From: Trichosphaerium sp. ATCC 40318
Taxonomy: Eukaryota > Discosea > Flabellinia > Trichosidae
Direction: 5' to 3'
Assembly: GCA_038496445.1 (NCBI GenBank)
Contig: JALMLS010000448.1
Coordinates: 277,296-341,295, forward strand
Length of the DNA: 64,000 nt
How positions within the stretch are numbered: position 1 is the stretch's first letter; each line of letters opens with the position of its first letter. The notes beneath the pieces are model-generated. The model ran no database searches, was not told the DNA's origin, and saw only the letters and a list, made by a program, of their open reading frames with translations. Below, piece by piece: positions 13,964 to 27,119 of the stretch. The position numbers and the translations under genes are program-made.

Positions 13964-16900
13964 ATGTTTGATGCCGCACGGGCATCATTCGCTGGTACAA
14001 AGACCAAGGTGTTCAGGGAGATCCAGATCCCTGTTGGTGTCACTTCACCCAAACTCCAAGAATATTCACTCCCACAGCCACGAGATTATAATATTGAGCC
14101 AATTGCTACTGTAGCAGAAAAAGCGGGTGGATTTACGTTTGCTCAAGGCAATCGGTATATAATATGGTACTGACGCTATTGCGCGGCCAGAAGTAACAAA
14201 AAATAGGCGGGTAAGTGGACAAACGCTCCAGCTAGAAGAACTGTACGAAAATCATGATCTACACAACAGCGCTGTATCGTTGAGGTTCCCCGGTGCGTCA
14301 ATACTAGGTTTTAGCACGCTTTCTGTTTATTTTTATTAGAGACGTTAGTTGGTTCAGTAGCTATATCAGAGGATCCCACAAGTGCGCACGAAGGTACAAT
14401 TGTAACAGTAGTAGCCTTCAGTGGCACAATATACCACTTTCGATTCTATCACCCCAAAGTACGCTAAAACATACACAACGCGACAACTCAACAAAATATA
14501 GTCTATGGAAGAAAAACATTCGAGAGACGCAACACCTGACTCAATATTTGCGTATATACGTTCATCAGACTTTGCAGTACGTATTCTATGCTTTATTTAA
14601 CAAAATAAAACTCTTTTTTTCAAATTTTAGCGCGAGCTTTTCAAAAAAAAATCGAAAAAATTCAAAAACTCATTTATACTAACTCGTAATCTACTGTAGC
14701 AATCACTGGTAAGGCGAGATGCATTAAATGGTGCTAGAGCAGTTAGTATTGCAAGCTATTCAATGTATTCTGTCGCTGTAAGCGCTAGTAATGGGTAAGA
14801 TGTTTTTCTTTTGTTTTTTTTTCTTTTGTTTTTTTTTTTCAGTTGTTGGCTTTCTATTATTTATCTAATACTGCCCCTAAGGTCGGTGTTTATCATGAAG
14901 TTTCAAGTACGAGATAGTGAAAGCTTATCGTGCAATACAAAGGCTGAACTTAAGCAATCAATCCTCACATCATTGTTTCAACGCCGTTCGCCTATAAAAG
15001 ATATGAAGATCCATGAGTGTACAACAATGCGTACTAAATTAATCGTAACACTGGATGAAAACCATAAACTTTGTATTTGGGATGCAGAAAGAAGAGTAAG
15101 TGAAGACCAACATCATTCTTTGAAATGTCAAGTTCTGATTTTTTTATTTTTTTCTTAAAGGCTTGCATTACTTCAAAAGTCATTCAATGGGATTCATACG
15201 GTTCTGGTAAAGACTTACCAAAGGCACAAGGTATTAGATAATTTTTGGTGTAATTTATACTTATCACGTGCCATACACGTGAGAAAAAAGAGAATCAAAT
15301 TTAGGTGTGGTAAATACTGACGCTGTTATTGTAGAAATCTTGGATAGCAGACTAGGCTTGTATTCGTTTGACAGCAACCTTTTCTGTTTGGTTGTTTATT
15401 TATGTCGTGAAGATTCTTCCCAATTTCAAATATACAGATGTGCTATTAATAATAACCAATTAAATGCACAAATTCATGCAGTATCATATTACGAACCAGA
15501 CAGGCTTGTAGATTTTGCAGTAGATGATGGATTCTTATGGGCAATGTGGTGTGAAAAGTACGTACAAAATTGTGGAAGTTACATATCTCAAAAAACTAAT
15601 ATTTCTTGTCTCTGTAGGCACGCTGGAAATACTCTGTTCTATAACTTGAAGAGACTACATTTTGAATTATCTGATCCTATCCAAAAGATCGATTCTATGG
15701 ATTGTGTTGCACACAAAGCTGTTTTAAACGTAAGTACCCTGTAATTTGATAGTATCTAGCTTTTTGTTGATGCTGACTCACGCCTGTTTAGAATTGGCAT
15801 GGTGCTTCTTTATCAGAGCCTAGTGAAGTAGTAGAGCTTTTAGACGCATTATACGACGCTGAGCATCCTCCAGAAGATATGTTTTTAGAGGTAGAATATT
15901 AGCTGTTTATTAAGTATTAATTCCAACCATCAAGGCAATTTTTCATCCAAATCGCTTCTCTAAAGAATGCATATCTATCGCTTTATATGAATATAATGGT
16001 GTTAATATGAGTGGTGCCACTTTATACATGCTACGCGAAGCTGCTGTACAAGCAGTAGCTAACAGAGTACGAAACAGCCGTCAGAAAAAATACAAAAACA
16101 GGCGATGCTTTTGTTCGTTATTCGAACAGTTGCACTTCTTCTCCGATTTCTCTCTTACACTCAACTCTAATATATTTTTCTGTAGGTAGCAGTAGCAACA
16201 GAAATGGGTGATTACGTTACAGGCTATGATGCATTCTTTAATCAATGGGCATCATTCTTACAATGCTGCTTAACTGCTTACCTTAAGGAATCACAACCTC
16301 TTGGTATCTTTTGTTCGGGATCAGTTGGACCAGTTATTGTTAGACAAGGAGCTCTATCTTTTTTGAGAAACTGTAATACCTTGGAGGGATTTTATATTCA
16401 ATTCTATTGGAATAGCAATGGTGGGTTTAGTAGCGTTTCAACTGTTGAGAGATATATGCTTTCTCATGGATATGCTCATACTGAGCATATGGATTTACTT
16501 CAGCTCTTGACTTGCGCACGTGTGATTCATAGCCAGGTACCATATTTTGTGGTCAATGACGTTTGAAAGCTTGCTTACACATGTGTAGGTTGGTCATGTT
16601 GGTATTGCTGCGTTTGAAGAAGATATGTTGTATCTTGGAGTAAGAGATGCAATAGTTAGGCCTGTAACACAACTTGTGTGTCCATCACAGTACGTCAATT
16701 AGTATTTTTTATAGGGATGGCTTCTTACTTAAACTTGTTTTAGAGCAGACGCTGGTGATGAAAAAGGTGAACATGCTAGAGAACCTTTCTTGCCGCCTTT
16801 TATACGTAAATTCAAGTCTATAAAAAGACCAATTGAAACTCTACGACTCATTCTTAATCTACTGGAGGACTTTGAACTCAACGGAGAGTATGCGTTTCTA

Positions 16901-19900
16901 ACCATCTTGGAAAAAGTAAATTCGCGTTAATATCTTCCTTTTGACACAAACGTGATAGTTTCCAACAGTGTTGTTAATAGCCTTGTTTTTTAGGGAACTG
17001 AAAAACTTTGGTAATCATCCTTCAACTGCAAGCTTTTGTGATCATTGCATATCTCATGGTGTCCGTCAAATACTTCGGTCACGTTATGTGCTTAGTCTTA
17101 GTGTTGCACTTCTTATTTACCTATTGGCTCGTATTCGATTAGTGGTACCAAAAAAAAAGTTACTATAAGACATAAAGTCTAACTATTATGTTTTACAGAG
17201 TGGACTTAGACTTAATGAATATAAAGTGGTTATGAATGAATTAGAACCAAAAGTATCAAAACTGTTGCGTACATTCTATGTTCTCAATTGGTTATCAAAG
17301 CAACGTATTGAAAATACAACAATAGAGTACGTTCCTTATTCTCTACTTTTTTCCAGGTTAAAGACATTTGTTAACCTTCATTTCAAGCTTTGATAATTTG
17401 GCTACAATGACGAATAGACACTTAACAATGACTGGTACACGTACTAATGGTATTCAATCGTCTGCAAAGACTGATGGCATGGATTTCTTGCATCATTACT
17501 TCTTGAAGAGGAATAAAGCAGTAAGGCTTAAAATACCAGAGGATGAACAAAAACAATTTCGTTCATCCATGCAACTCATAGCACGAATGCAAGTAAAAGT
17601 ATTATTTGCTTATCACAACAGCAATACATCAGTTATTGAGCATTTCAGTGATAGCAAACAATTCACACTCATGCATGTACGTCATTTTTTTTAACAACTG
17701 TTAAAGCTTTAAAAAAAAAAACCCATACTCACAGAAGATTCTTTAGGATTTTATGTCATTGCTAGCAGACACAACTGGTTTTGGGTGGCATTATCTTGGT
17801 GAAAGTTATCTTCATTTACGGATGTATGCTAAAGCATTTGATTGCTTTGTTAAGGCGTCATGGGATGTTGGTGCGTTTTAAGAACTTATTTTTGTCAATA
17901 ATTATTTCAGCCAAATAGTAATGACTTCTCTGTAGAGAATGGACGTCCTGAGCTTTATCGTTTCCTACTCGATCGTGGTTATAAACCTAGAGCAACTAAT
18001 ATATCAATGGGAAAGGCTTTAAACGTACGATACCAGAGCATGAAAACAACGTCTTTGGATTCCTTTTTTTATTTCATATCTTTATTACAAACAACTATTA
18101 TTCTTTAATCAATAGTATGTCATTATTGTCAATAACTTATCTATTGTTCTTAGATTATTTTGAATCACAAGGGGACAGATATTATTGATGAGACGTTACC
18201 AAAACATCGTGGTGTTCCATTGAGAAGAGCAAGATATACATACCTTAAACATTACTGGTATGAGGTCATTAATTTATTCGCAAGCGCAGAACAGTATTCT
18301 TTTGCTGTTCAAGCAGCTCATCGTGCGTTGATGGCCACAGACCCAAAAGACGAAGTTGCACTTGTACGCTATATATTTTTTCTTATTTTTTTCTTTCTTT
18401 TTCCTTGTACCACTTATCAAAAACTAACAAATACTGTTTTTTAGACGCAACTGTGGACTATCATATTTTTACGACAACTGGAACTTGGAGAATATGATGA
18501 CGCATACATTGCAATTAATGCAAACAAAGCAATGTACGGGTTAATGATAACATTGAATGATGCACATCATTCAACTTAAGCACGAATCCAATTTTTTTGT
18601 TTGCCAAAAGTCAACGCAAATGTTTAACTTGAATGATACGCACAATAACCTACAAGTAGATGAGTGTAATTTCTTTTTATTAATTTTTATTGTATAGGTG
18701 TGCAGAAAGGCTTAGACGATTCCTAGTTGTGATGGCTGAGAAAGGAGAATGGAGAAAGATGATAAGGTACCCATTTTTGGGTATGGAAGATCAAGTACAC
18801 AAAGAGCTATTGATGAGGTACAATAAGACACATAAAATTGATTTCCATCTCATTTTCCTCTTAGAAGCCGTAACAGCGATGTAAGCGAGCGACCTAATTT
18901 TTACCATATTCTATACTCCTTTCATTCCGTAAGAGGAAACTACAGACAAGGTACAGTACAAATAATAATATTGAAAGACGATTGCGGGAACTACGCTGAA
19001 AACTTTCTTTTTGTACTTGCTTTTCTAAAGATGATTTAGCTGCTTCGGCTATGTATGAATATGCCGATAGGTGCTCTATTGAGACACATATGTTGGGAAT
19101 AGAATCCATGGAACGTCAGTCACAAGTACGTTAACTTTAAAATAGTTTTCTAGTTTGGAAAGCTACTCACTGGTTTATGTCTTTATTTCTCACATCCTCC
19201 TAGGGTCTTGTTTCTGCTATTAGCGCTTTATCACTTGCAAGAGATGATTTTGCATATGTACTGATGAGACCAAGAGATACACTTATAATGAAGCGACCTG
19301 TCTCGCCAAAGCGTAAATACTACGCTGGCAAAGAGTACATGGCCGAATTAGATGCAACAAAATGTACGAAAACAATTCCGCTCACTACTAGGGTTGTATC
19401 GCATATGTGGTTTACTTATCCACCATTTCTTGTAGTTACTCCTGGCGTTGTTGTTATCACTATTGATGAGATACGGCGGAAGCAACTTATTGTTAGTTGT
19501 AGTATAAAACTTGCAAAAAAAAATCTAAAGCAAGATGAAGACTCTCGTGCGTGTTCCCTTTATTTTTTCTTTCTTATCAAACTCTAATAAGTATCTTACG
19601 CTGTTATGTAGCATCTATTCTGGGTAATGACAACCCATTGCATTTGTGTGATAAATTGCTTGAGCAAGGATTCATTGATGAAGCTTTTTCTATGGGCAAG
19701 TTGTTTAAGTTTAATCATGATGAAATGGCAAAGATATTCGTATATATGACGAATATTTGCTTGGAGCTTGATGGAGTTGATCTTGAGGCAATAGAATCTC
19801 CTTGGGCTCTTCGATTAGGTATGTATTTTAGCTATTTTTTGACTAAGCACGAGTCTCTTTCCCTTTGTTTTGGAGTTTCACTTTATTTCTTTTGTACTCT

Positions 19901-20620
19901 CGCTTCTGTGATTATTAACGGTTTTCGTTAGCTCGTATATACCAAAAACCTAGTGTGGTAGCTTGGATGAGGTTGAGAAAGTATTTAGAAGACTATAATT
20001 CTCAGTACACAAACTTTCAGTGCGTCCTTTATTTACAACTTTTTCTGAAGTTTTACTTGGAATTCTTTTGTTTTGTTCGTGTTCGTTTCATTTTATGGCT
20101 CTAACTGATTTATAGCTACCACTTGGTAGCCGCAAAGAGGATACTTACAGCAGCTCCTGATACAAGATTAAAGCCATGGTTAATGAATGCGTTCAAACGT
20201 GAAGGTTCAGAAGATAAATCACATTTACTTATATCTCTTCTCATACAATTCGAGTCATACGAAGAAGCCTGTAGGCTTGGTATATATATGTTCCAAAATG
20301 CCAGAGAGGTACTTACAAATTTTGACATACACACATGCATACTAGCCAAGAATATTACGAAAAAGGGAAAAAAGACAGGCTCGAAGCCTTGTTTCTTCAT
20401 TTTTTCTTCTTTTTTTTTTTATCTGATCCATTTATTTTCTTAGGCTCTAAGTGATTCTAAGACGACTTTCATATCTTATAATGTCGTTGATAATATGGAG
20501 AAACGTATCAATACATTCATGAGAAATAATACCTCTGATCAAGCAAGAAAGGATATACTAGAAAAAGATATTTGGCCTGATTACAAAGCCGCAAGAGATG
20601 CTTACTTCAGGTCCTTGTAG
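13964..20620 (+). CDS. NUP160: Nuclear pore protein Nup160 (Y-complex scaffold)
   Basis: Long gene with more than 20 short introns, coding for well over 1,200 residues, the usual size of Nup160/Nup120. The N-terminal beta-propeller part begins MFDAARASFAGTKTKVFREI; blades include TIVTVVAFSGTIYHFRFYHP, KLIVTLDENHKLCIWDAE and LVDFAVDDGFLWAMWCE. The C-terminal alpha-solenoid contains YVLSLSVALLIYLLARI, QYSFAVQAAHRALMATDPKD, the family-typical CAERLRRFLVVMAEKGEW, SILGNDNPLHLCDKLLEQGF and VAAKRILTAAPDTRLKPWL, ending DYKAARDAYFRSL. Nup160 binds Nup85/Sec13/Nup96 in the Y-complex of the pore. Introns favour GTACG donors. I saw no break, though exact borders in the first 400 bases and near 18500-18900 are uncertain. 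Confidence 0.85.
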
Positions 20621-20969
20621 GGCATTCAAACAAGACTGTTGATTCAGGTGTATGATTATCCACTTGGGGTAGTTAGTAGTAACCCAACCAATAGTACAAA
20701 AAACAAAACGTTGAAAAAAACGAAGGAGCATTTAGAACCCACGTGCACCTCTTGCTGTAATTGATCTAGTGTAAGATAAAAAAATTTGATGAAAAAGTGC
20801 TGTCTTAAAAGCTTGAGGACGGGTTCATGTTGACTAGGTTTGGGCTTATAATACATAGCCATTGGACAATAGTCGAGGTTGTTCTTATCTGACTAATCCC
20901 GTATGGCTTGTTAAGTATTGACAGCTTAAGCGAATGCAAAAAAGCTGTTATCAATAATACGAACTCTAC
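20621..20969. other. Intergenic spacer, Nup160 to family A copy 2
   Basis: Holds the Nup160 3' end and the leader of family A copy 2. A short stretch near 20925 (CTTAAGCGAAT) also occurs upstream of copy 1, so part of the promoter may be shared. A CACGTG lies near 20741. No gene seen. Confidence 0.4.
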
Positions 20970-23900
20970 ATGCAGCGGCAGTATACGTGGATTGTTTTTC
21001 TGCTCGCTGTGAGTATTTTTGAGGGCTTAAAGGCGCAATGTATGTTTAAAGACAATAAACCAACATTGGTTCCATTAGGTGAGGCGTGTGGTCTAATATT
21101 AAGCGTACTAATACCTTTTAAGAATCAAAGTTTATTCAAGACCGATTCCAGAACGTAATAGCCCTTTATAACAATGGTACGCATACAAAACTATCGTAAA
21201 ACCTAATAAGCACAAAGCCACATTCGTTTACAATGGTTATTTCGGTTGTAACACAACACGCTTCTATTCTCCCATAATAAGCGTCGCTAGAGTGAATGTA
21301 CGTTTCAAAGCTCCTTTAACCATTAATTGGGATGAATACGTGCTAACTGGGGCGTCAGCAAGACGCTTTCTTTTTTACATTCCGTATCTGTTGAAATTTG
21401 GGAATGGGAGGATGACGTAAAACAACTTGTGCAAAAGTCAACTGTGAAATGGAGTAGTATTATGAATGGAACATCATACCACTTTGATTCAATTGTAGAA
21501 GCATGGAACGATACAGTCGTGATTAATTTATTCACACGTGCTGTTTGTTTTAATGTTTCGGGTGGTACTATTAACTCATGGCATTTTATTGAATATGAAG
21601 AAGAAGGATTTGTTATTAAAAACATACGATATGAGTATGAACTTGAGCGTCTATGGGTACGTTGTGTGTTAGAACTTCTATTTCATTTGCACTTTAAAAA
21701 ATATCGATTCATTAATCTGACTTAGTTGATTGGTGTTAAAAATGACGAGGAACTGGGTATTTTATCAATGTCTAAATCGTTGGATGGTCAATGGAATATA
21801 TCGTGGTCCTACGAAATTGAGATAGTTGAAGGATACTCTATTCCACTAAACTTTACAGTCTATGCCAGTACGGTTTATATGATGCTTTTTTTTGTTTGTT
21901 TTTTTTTACTTTTTGGGTCTCTCACCCACACAACTCAAAGGTTTTCTCATGCTTTTGTTTATTTCCATCATTGATACCATGGTTGTTGTTGCGTTTATGA
22001 AAGCGTAGTGCTTTTGTAAGTGTGGTTTCAGAACCAACATGTTTACTCGATACTAAAAAAGCACAACTACTTTTTCAATATATCTATATTCTTTACGTCT
22101 CATATTTATTTGTTTTAGAGAGAATGTATCGTAAATATGCACATCTAATTATAAATTCTTATGACGTAATTACCATAAAGCCATTTTATATTTGTCTTGA
22201 TACAGCACTTGAATGCTTTAATCTAGATGAATATGCAAATTTTATTCTTTTTGACAGCCCGGATCAGTACATTGGATATTATTGTGACTTACACCTACCT
22301 TGTAGTATGTATCAAAATAGTGTACGTTCAACTAGTTTATTCAATCTTAAGGCTAACAAGTTTTTGATTAACAGAATGAGTATTGCTTGTATTGCTGGCT
22401 AAACAGTACAACAAACAACCAAATACAACTTGTTCAGATGGGTGTTTATTCACTAGGGAGAGCATTTTATCCTTCTCATGATACCCTTGGTCCTCGTCCT
22501 ATACAGCGTGTTGTACAAGCAAACGGCAGTATATATATTGGAAGTTCAGTAGATGGATCGTTAAGCATTGAGAAAGGACCAAAACCCAAAGTAGAGCACG
22601 TGCTATTTTCTAGTAACAGTGTTGATTAACTTACTGTTTTACAATTAGTGTTGGTTTCAATCAACAGTCGCATTATGCAGGAAATGATGTTTTTATAGCT
22701 TCTTGTGGACAAGGAAAAGAGGTTGATAGTACTAGACTAAACCTTATGCCTTGCACTTTCTGCAAACAAGGTAAGAAAAACGAAATTTACTCTGTGTTTT
22801 TTTGAAATCTGTTTTGTTTTGTCTCGTCAGACAGTTTTGCTTGATTACTTCCAAGTACCATAAACAATATTGTGTGTCTTTTATAAACATCATACTTCAG
22901 CTGAAACACGTTGTGTTATTGAAAGGTTTCTTATTTTTTTCTAGGTTATTACAAAAACGAAACTATGTCATCGTGTGCGCTTTGTACACCAAAAAAAAAG
23001 AAAACATGTCCACCTGGATCTATAATGAATTTTGATGAAGAAACTTTAGCAGAATCAGCACAGTCACTGAGGTTCCCTTTTACAGAGTTGACACCAAAGT
23101 CAGTACAAAAGCAATTCCTCGATCAACTCTTTAACAAGAACGGACCTGCTACTTGGATGACAATAGCAAATTTTTCTCTCATTTTGCTGTTGCTGTTGAC
23201 TGTACTTGTATGTACCAAAAATGGTAATACATGGCTATTAGATAAGCTCAAGTCTATGGATATGAATAAAACACCACTGATTGTTAAAGGTAAGTATCAA
23301 ACAAAAGGTAACTTGATCGGAGGTTTGATTACAATATGTACCGTTGGTTTTTGTATTATTGGTATTGTGTGCATGCTGTACATCTACTTTGACTTTGAAA
23401 GAGAACCAATGATCATTGGAGCAGAGTCTATAAGGCCATTGAATGTGTTACGAGAAACATCAAGTGAGTTGTTGGCATCAGCGCCTCATAATGTTTTAGA
23501 TTTTTACAAACACCTCCAAAGGTAAGCTTCTCAACATGTTTCTGAACAATAACTCTTTTACCAATAGTAATTCACAAACTGAGGTCACAATTGAGTGGGT
23601 CGGTATGAATGTTACATATTGTAACAAGTCAGACCGTAGTTGGTATTCTTTTAATACTAACATGAAGAGTTTACACCACAACTTTGACACATACGCAGAA
23701 AACACAAACGTTACACAAGGAATAATATCCTTTCAAAGCTTTAAAGATGGTACAAATATGAGTTTTTCATTTCTTTCAACAGAGTGTTGGTCTCCCAATT
23801 TTGTTGCCATCAAGATAAACTTTACAACAAAAGGTACATTTAAGGTTGATTACTGTTTTGGTTATGACAGTGCTAATGTTTTCTTTTCTACAAGGTTCAC

Positions 23901-24633
23901 AGGAGCTTATGACAATATCTGATGTTGGTAGATTTTTACCAAGTGCAAAGATAGAATTGTTGGTAGAATCCACTCCCATAATACGTGTAACTAATGAAGA
24001 CATCATTACAGGTGCGTGGGGTTTTTTTTTGTAAATTATCTGAAAAAAACTTGTGACTTTGTCTTTGTTGTGTAGGATACTTTGCACATACTATTATAAA
24101 ACATAGTTATATTGAAGATGGCCTGAGTGCTTCAGAGTTAGAACAAAATAATGAAGAATACAACTTTAGGTACGTTCTATCTACAAACCAACATCATCAA
24201 CAACTTTGTCACCTTTTCCTGATTTTCTTGTTACTCGGGCATCACTCTCAAATGCAATTATCAAAATATGTCTCAATATTAACCTTGTTTCCTACACCCC
24301 ATGTTACACAACAAAAGCGGAAACAGTTTGATGGGTTGTTGATTGATGTTGTTTTCCTTTTTTTTTCTTGGTTTTTATTAATGTATTTTATTTAGACTTG
24401 ATATTATCGTCAAGTCAGGATCATCGTATGAACAAGAGATTCAAAGAAAAAATATTGGAGATGCTCAATTAGTATTCTCTTTCTTAGTTATAATTGCGCT
24501 AATGTACAACATTGGTATGCTTGCTGGTAAGTGTGCAGCACTACTTTATCCTCTTTTCAAGATGATTTTTTATTGCTTTTGCCCTCGTCACAACAGGGAA
24601 GAGAGAAACCCATTATTAGGGGTTATACAATAG
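20970..24633 (+). CDS. Family A copy 2: three-pass Cys-rich surface membrane protein
   Basis: Paralogue of the gene at 13-3562, on the opposite strand, with the same exon plan. Signal peptide MQRQYTWIVFLLAVSIFEG; ectodomain; GCC2/GCC3-like Cys module (CTFCKQGYYKNET / TCPPGS); a 186-codon open block at 22965-23525 with two membrane segments; second ectodomain with NVTYCNKSDRSWYSFNTN; third membrane segment LVFSFLVIIALMYNIG; tail FYCFCPRHNREERNPLLGVI. The membrane block differs from copy 1 at only a few of 186 residues, while other patches are diverged: about 21776-21850, 22110-22440, 23660-23740 and 24115-24160. The GC-AG intron at 22596-22648 corresponds to copy 1. Function unknown; a cell-surface receptor or recognition protein is my inference. 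Exon borders before 21400 are uncertain. Confidence 0.7.
22596..22648 (+). other. GC-AG intron in family A copy 2
   Basis: Donor GCACGTGCTA, acceptor ACAATTAG. The splice joins PKPKV to DVGFNQQSHYAGND in frame; without it both copies hit a stop. The same intron in copy 1 (1946-1995) is 50 rather than 53 bases and diverged in sequence, as expected for an intron. Confidence 0.75.
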
Positions 24634-25862
24634 AAGTAACGTACTGAATGTTAAATAAACACTTTGTAAATAAATAACATGTTGGCAGCTGTTTAAAATA
24701 CACTCTGATGCGACTCAACATTTTGATTTTGCTTCAACGTTAAACTTGTATACTTGTTCTTTCAAATACCATAAAAATATGAGCCAACATATCAGGTGCT
24801 CAATCTTATTTACTTGTTTTGTCGCGTTCAATGCGAAATCTAGCCAGTTGCGCATACTTGATAATAATCTAAGGATTACGAAAAGCACGTGAAAGTTGAA
24901 GTGAAAGTTAAAAATCCTTTGCTCGAGTAACATCACTGTCTTCCATCGAAAAACTGCCAAACGCATTACTTTAATTGATGATAAATATGAATTATACCCA
25001 TTGATGTATGTAAAGGATTGTACGCCTACTTCTCAATTGTTAGGTATTTCAAATACTCATTAAACGGGTCTTTATTCCGGTACTGCGCTAGCGACAGTAC
25101 AAAATCCGCTAGGTAGATTATTAAGGAGACTTTTTATTGTAGAGAATCTTATCCAATAAAAAGAGCGTCAGCAGTATCTTTTGAATCACGTGAGTTTTTA
25201 TTTGACAAGTCTTTTCGTATTTGTCACTCTTATTATGTACTTCTCTATTATAATTTTTAGCAATGTAGAAGCGTTCGCACTGTGCGATGTATTCTAAAGT
25301 CAAGAACTTTACATTAACTTTTGGGCTTTGCCTTCGGGTTTTTAGCGATTATTGGGTGACTGCTGGGGGAAACCCAAAACTATTGGTCTGCTCAAAACCA
25401 TTTATAAGACAACTGTATGAGTAGACAAAGCGTTTGACCACTAGGGAGATTTTGTGTGTGGAGTTATTCACATTCGTACGTTTCACCTACAATCTTGTGT
25501 GTACTATTTTGCGCTGAGTGGCTGTCGAATGCGTAGGCCTATTTTCCCTGTAATTGATTGTATAATAAGAGATGTTTTGATGAAACGTTTCTACCGTTTC
25601 TGATGTTCCTAATGTTTTTCTTGTTAGTAAATGAGTTTAAAGCTTCCACTGGGCGCTCTCTCGAGCATGGCAACCTTTGATTACAGCGCCTTTTTCTTCA
25701 AAAATACGTACGGATGTGAATAACTCCACAAATACCGCAGGCTTGTTTTATGTAACTAGCGCACTAAAAGTAAAAATCCAAACATTTTCAGAAAACTCAC
25801 AAAAAACACCATTTTTAAAACACAGAACTGACAAAACATCACGTGATAAACCATTACCCAAA
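24634..25862. other. Intergenic between A and B copies 2
   Basis: About 1.2 kb without a convincing gene, compared with about 280 bases between B and A in the first locus. Open minus-strand frames at 24715-24966 and 25121-25303 show no motif. CACGTG occurs near 24891, 25188 and 25840. Confidence 0.45.
25838..25852 (+). promoter_or_regulatory. CACGTGATAA element before family B copy 2
   Basis: TCACGTGATAAACC; CACGTG ends 17 bases before the ATG at 25863. Same motif and spacing as before B copy 1. It may be a core promoter or start-site element. Confidence 0.45.
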
Positions 25863-26965
25863 ATGAGTATTTCAGGTCAGACATAAAGATATTTTATCTC
25901 GACAAAACTAACACCCTTTCGCTAGTGCTGCTAGTTTTTTGCCTCTATGTGTCGTCTGCTATGGCTGCAGAAAATACCCTAGGGCTCGTACAATACACCC
26001 CAAACCAAGCAGATTGGTCCATAATGAACGCAAAAGCGATTTCAGGAGTAAACACCGCTCATGACCCTGATGGCGTCGGTTGGATCTCACAAAGCGCATG
26101 GAGTAGCTCAGAATGGGACGGTGTAACAACGTATGACCCTTCTACAATGTCTAGAAGAGCGTTCTGGAAAGCTATTTGTCCAAGTGTCGATCGTATTAGA
26201 GGTATTCGCGAGGTGTTCTACCAACATCAACCCTTTGCCGACAATGCAAACCCAACCAAAGCAGAAGTCGATGAATGGCATCGTATTGCGATTAACCATG
26301 TAAGAGCACTTGTTGGTACGTTTTCTAATCACGTAGCGTTTTAATCAAAAAGCTCACATTGTTGTTTAGGATACACTAGTGCTGATAGACAAGTGAAGAA
26401 GGATCATTGTATGTTCGCTCGTGCCTTGTGGGGCCAACAACGCAGGAAAACTACAATGTGGGACGCTGCATACCCTGGTACTACAGGAAGCGCATACGGT
26501 CCTTGTCAAGGATCTGGAAACGCGCACTGTGGCGCTACTTTCATTCCTTCGCCTGCAGATCAAGTACCATACTTGCCTCCTGGTCACCCTCCATGTACTA
26601 CTGTACAGGGCGCTGAAGGTGTTTTTGGTGCTTCGAAGTCAAACATTCCTTGGTCTATAAAGTGGTCTCGCTCTTTGTGCAATACTTTAATTGCTGAGGG
26701 ATTCTGGGGAGGACATGTTGGTCCATTTTTTCATCGAGAAAAGTTCGGATTTAGCTTTTGGGATCAATCCTCAAACCATAATGCTATCGCTGGATTAAGA
26801 GCAAAATGGACTGGAAGGCTAATGCCAAACTTGTACTGCAATCCTAACAATAATGGGTGTACAGGCGCCCGAGACGCCAACCAACAAAGTGCCAGCAATC
26901 GCCTTGTTTTCACTTTTTCTTATGTAGTTCTTTTCTTTGTAGCACTCGTATTAGCACACGCTTGA
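25863..26965 (+). CDS. Family B copy 2: secreted protein with GPI-like tail
   Basis: Start chosen at 25863: ATGAGTATTTCAG is spliced across 25876-25925 (GT-AG) to give MSISVLLVFCLYVSSAMA, a clean signal peptide, followed by ENTLGLVQYTPNQADWS. The core matches copy 1 almost residue for residue through the second exon (KDHCMFARALWGQQ, FWGGHVGPFFHREKFGFSFW, GLRAKWTGRLMPNLYCNPN). Beyond this, copy 2 adds GARDANQQSASNRL and a hydrophobic end, VFTFSYVVLFFVALVLAHA, which has the form of a GPI-attachment signal (small residues, spacer, hydrophobic tail). Copy 1 lacks it. So one paralogue may be surface-anchored and the other released. Family and function are not recognised. Confidence 0.75.
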
Positions 26966-27119
26966 TGTAGTACATCTATGCTCAAATAAACCTCAAGTCA
27001 CAACACCATCTCTTTTGTTCCTTTCAATGTTTTGATGTTAACAATACAGGTTGGTTAACGCAACAGGAAATGTTGTAGAAATATACTAGTCAAAAATGCC
27101 ATGTGACTCTTTTATACAA

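Noticed and set aside
25320-25400. GC-richer stretch as a structured RNA gene
   Set aside because: Some short complementary stretches, but no conserved RNA motif could be recognised.
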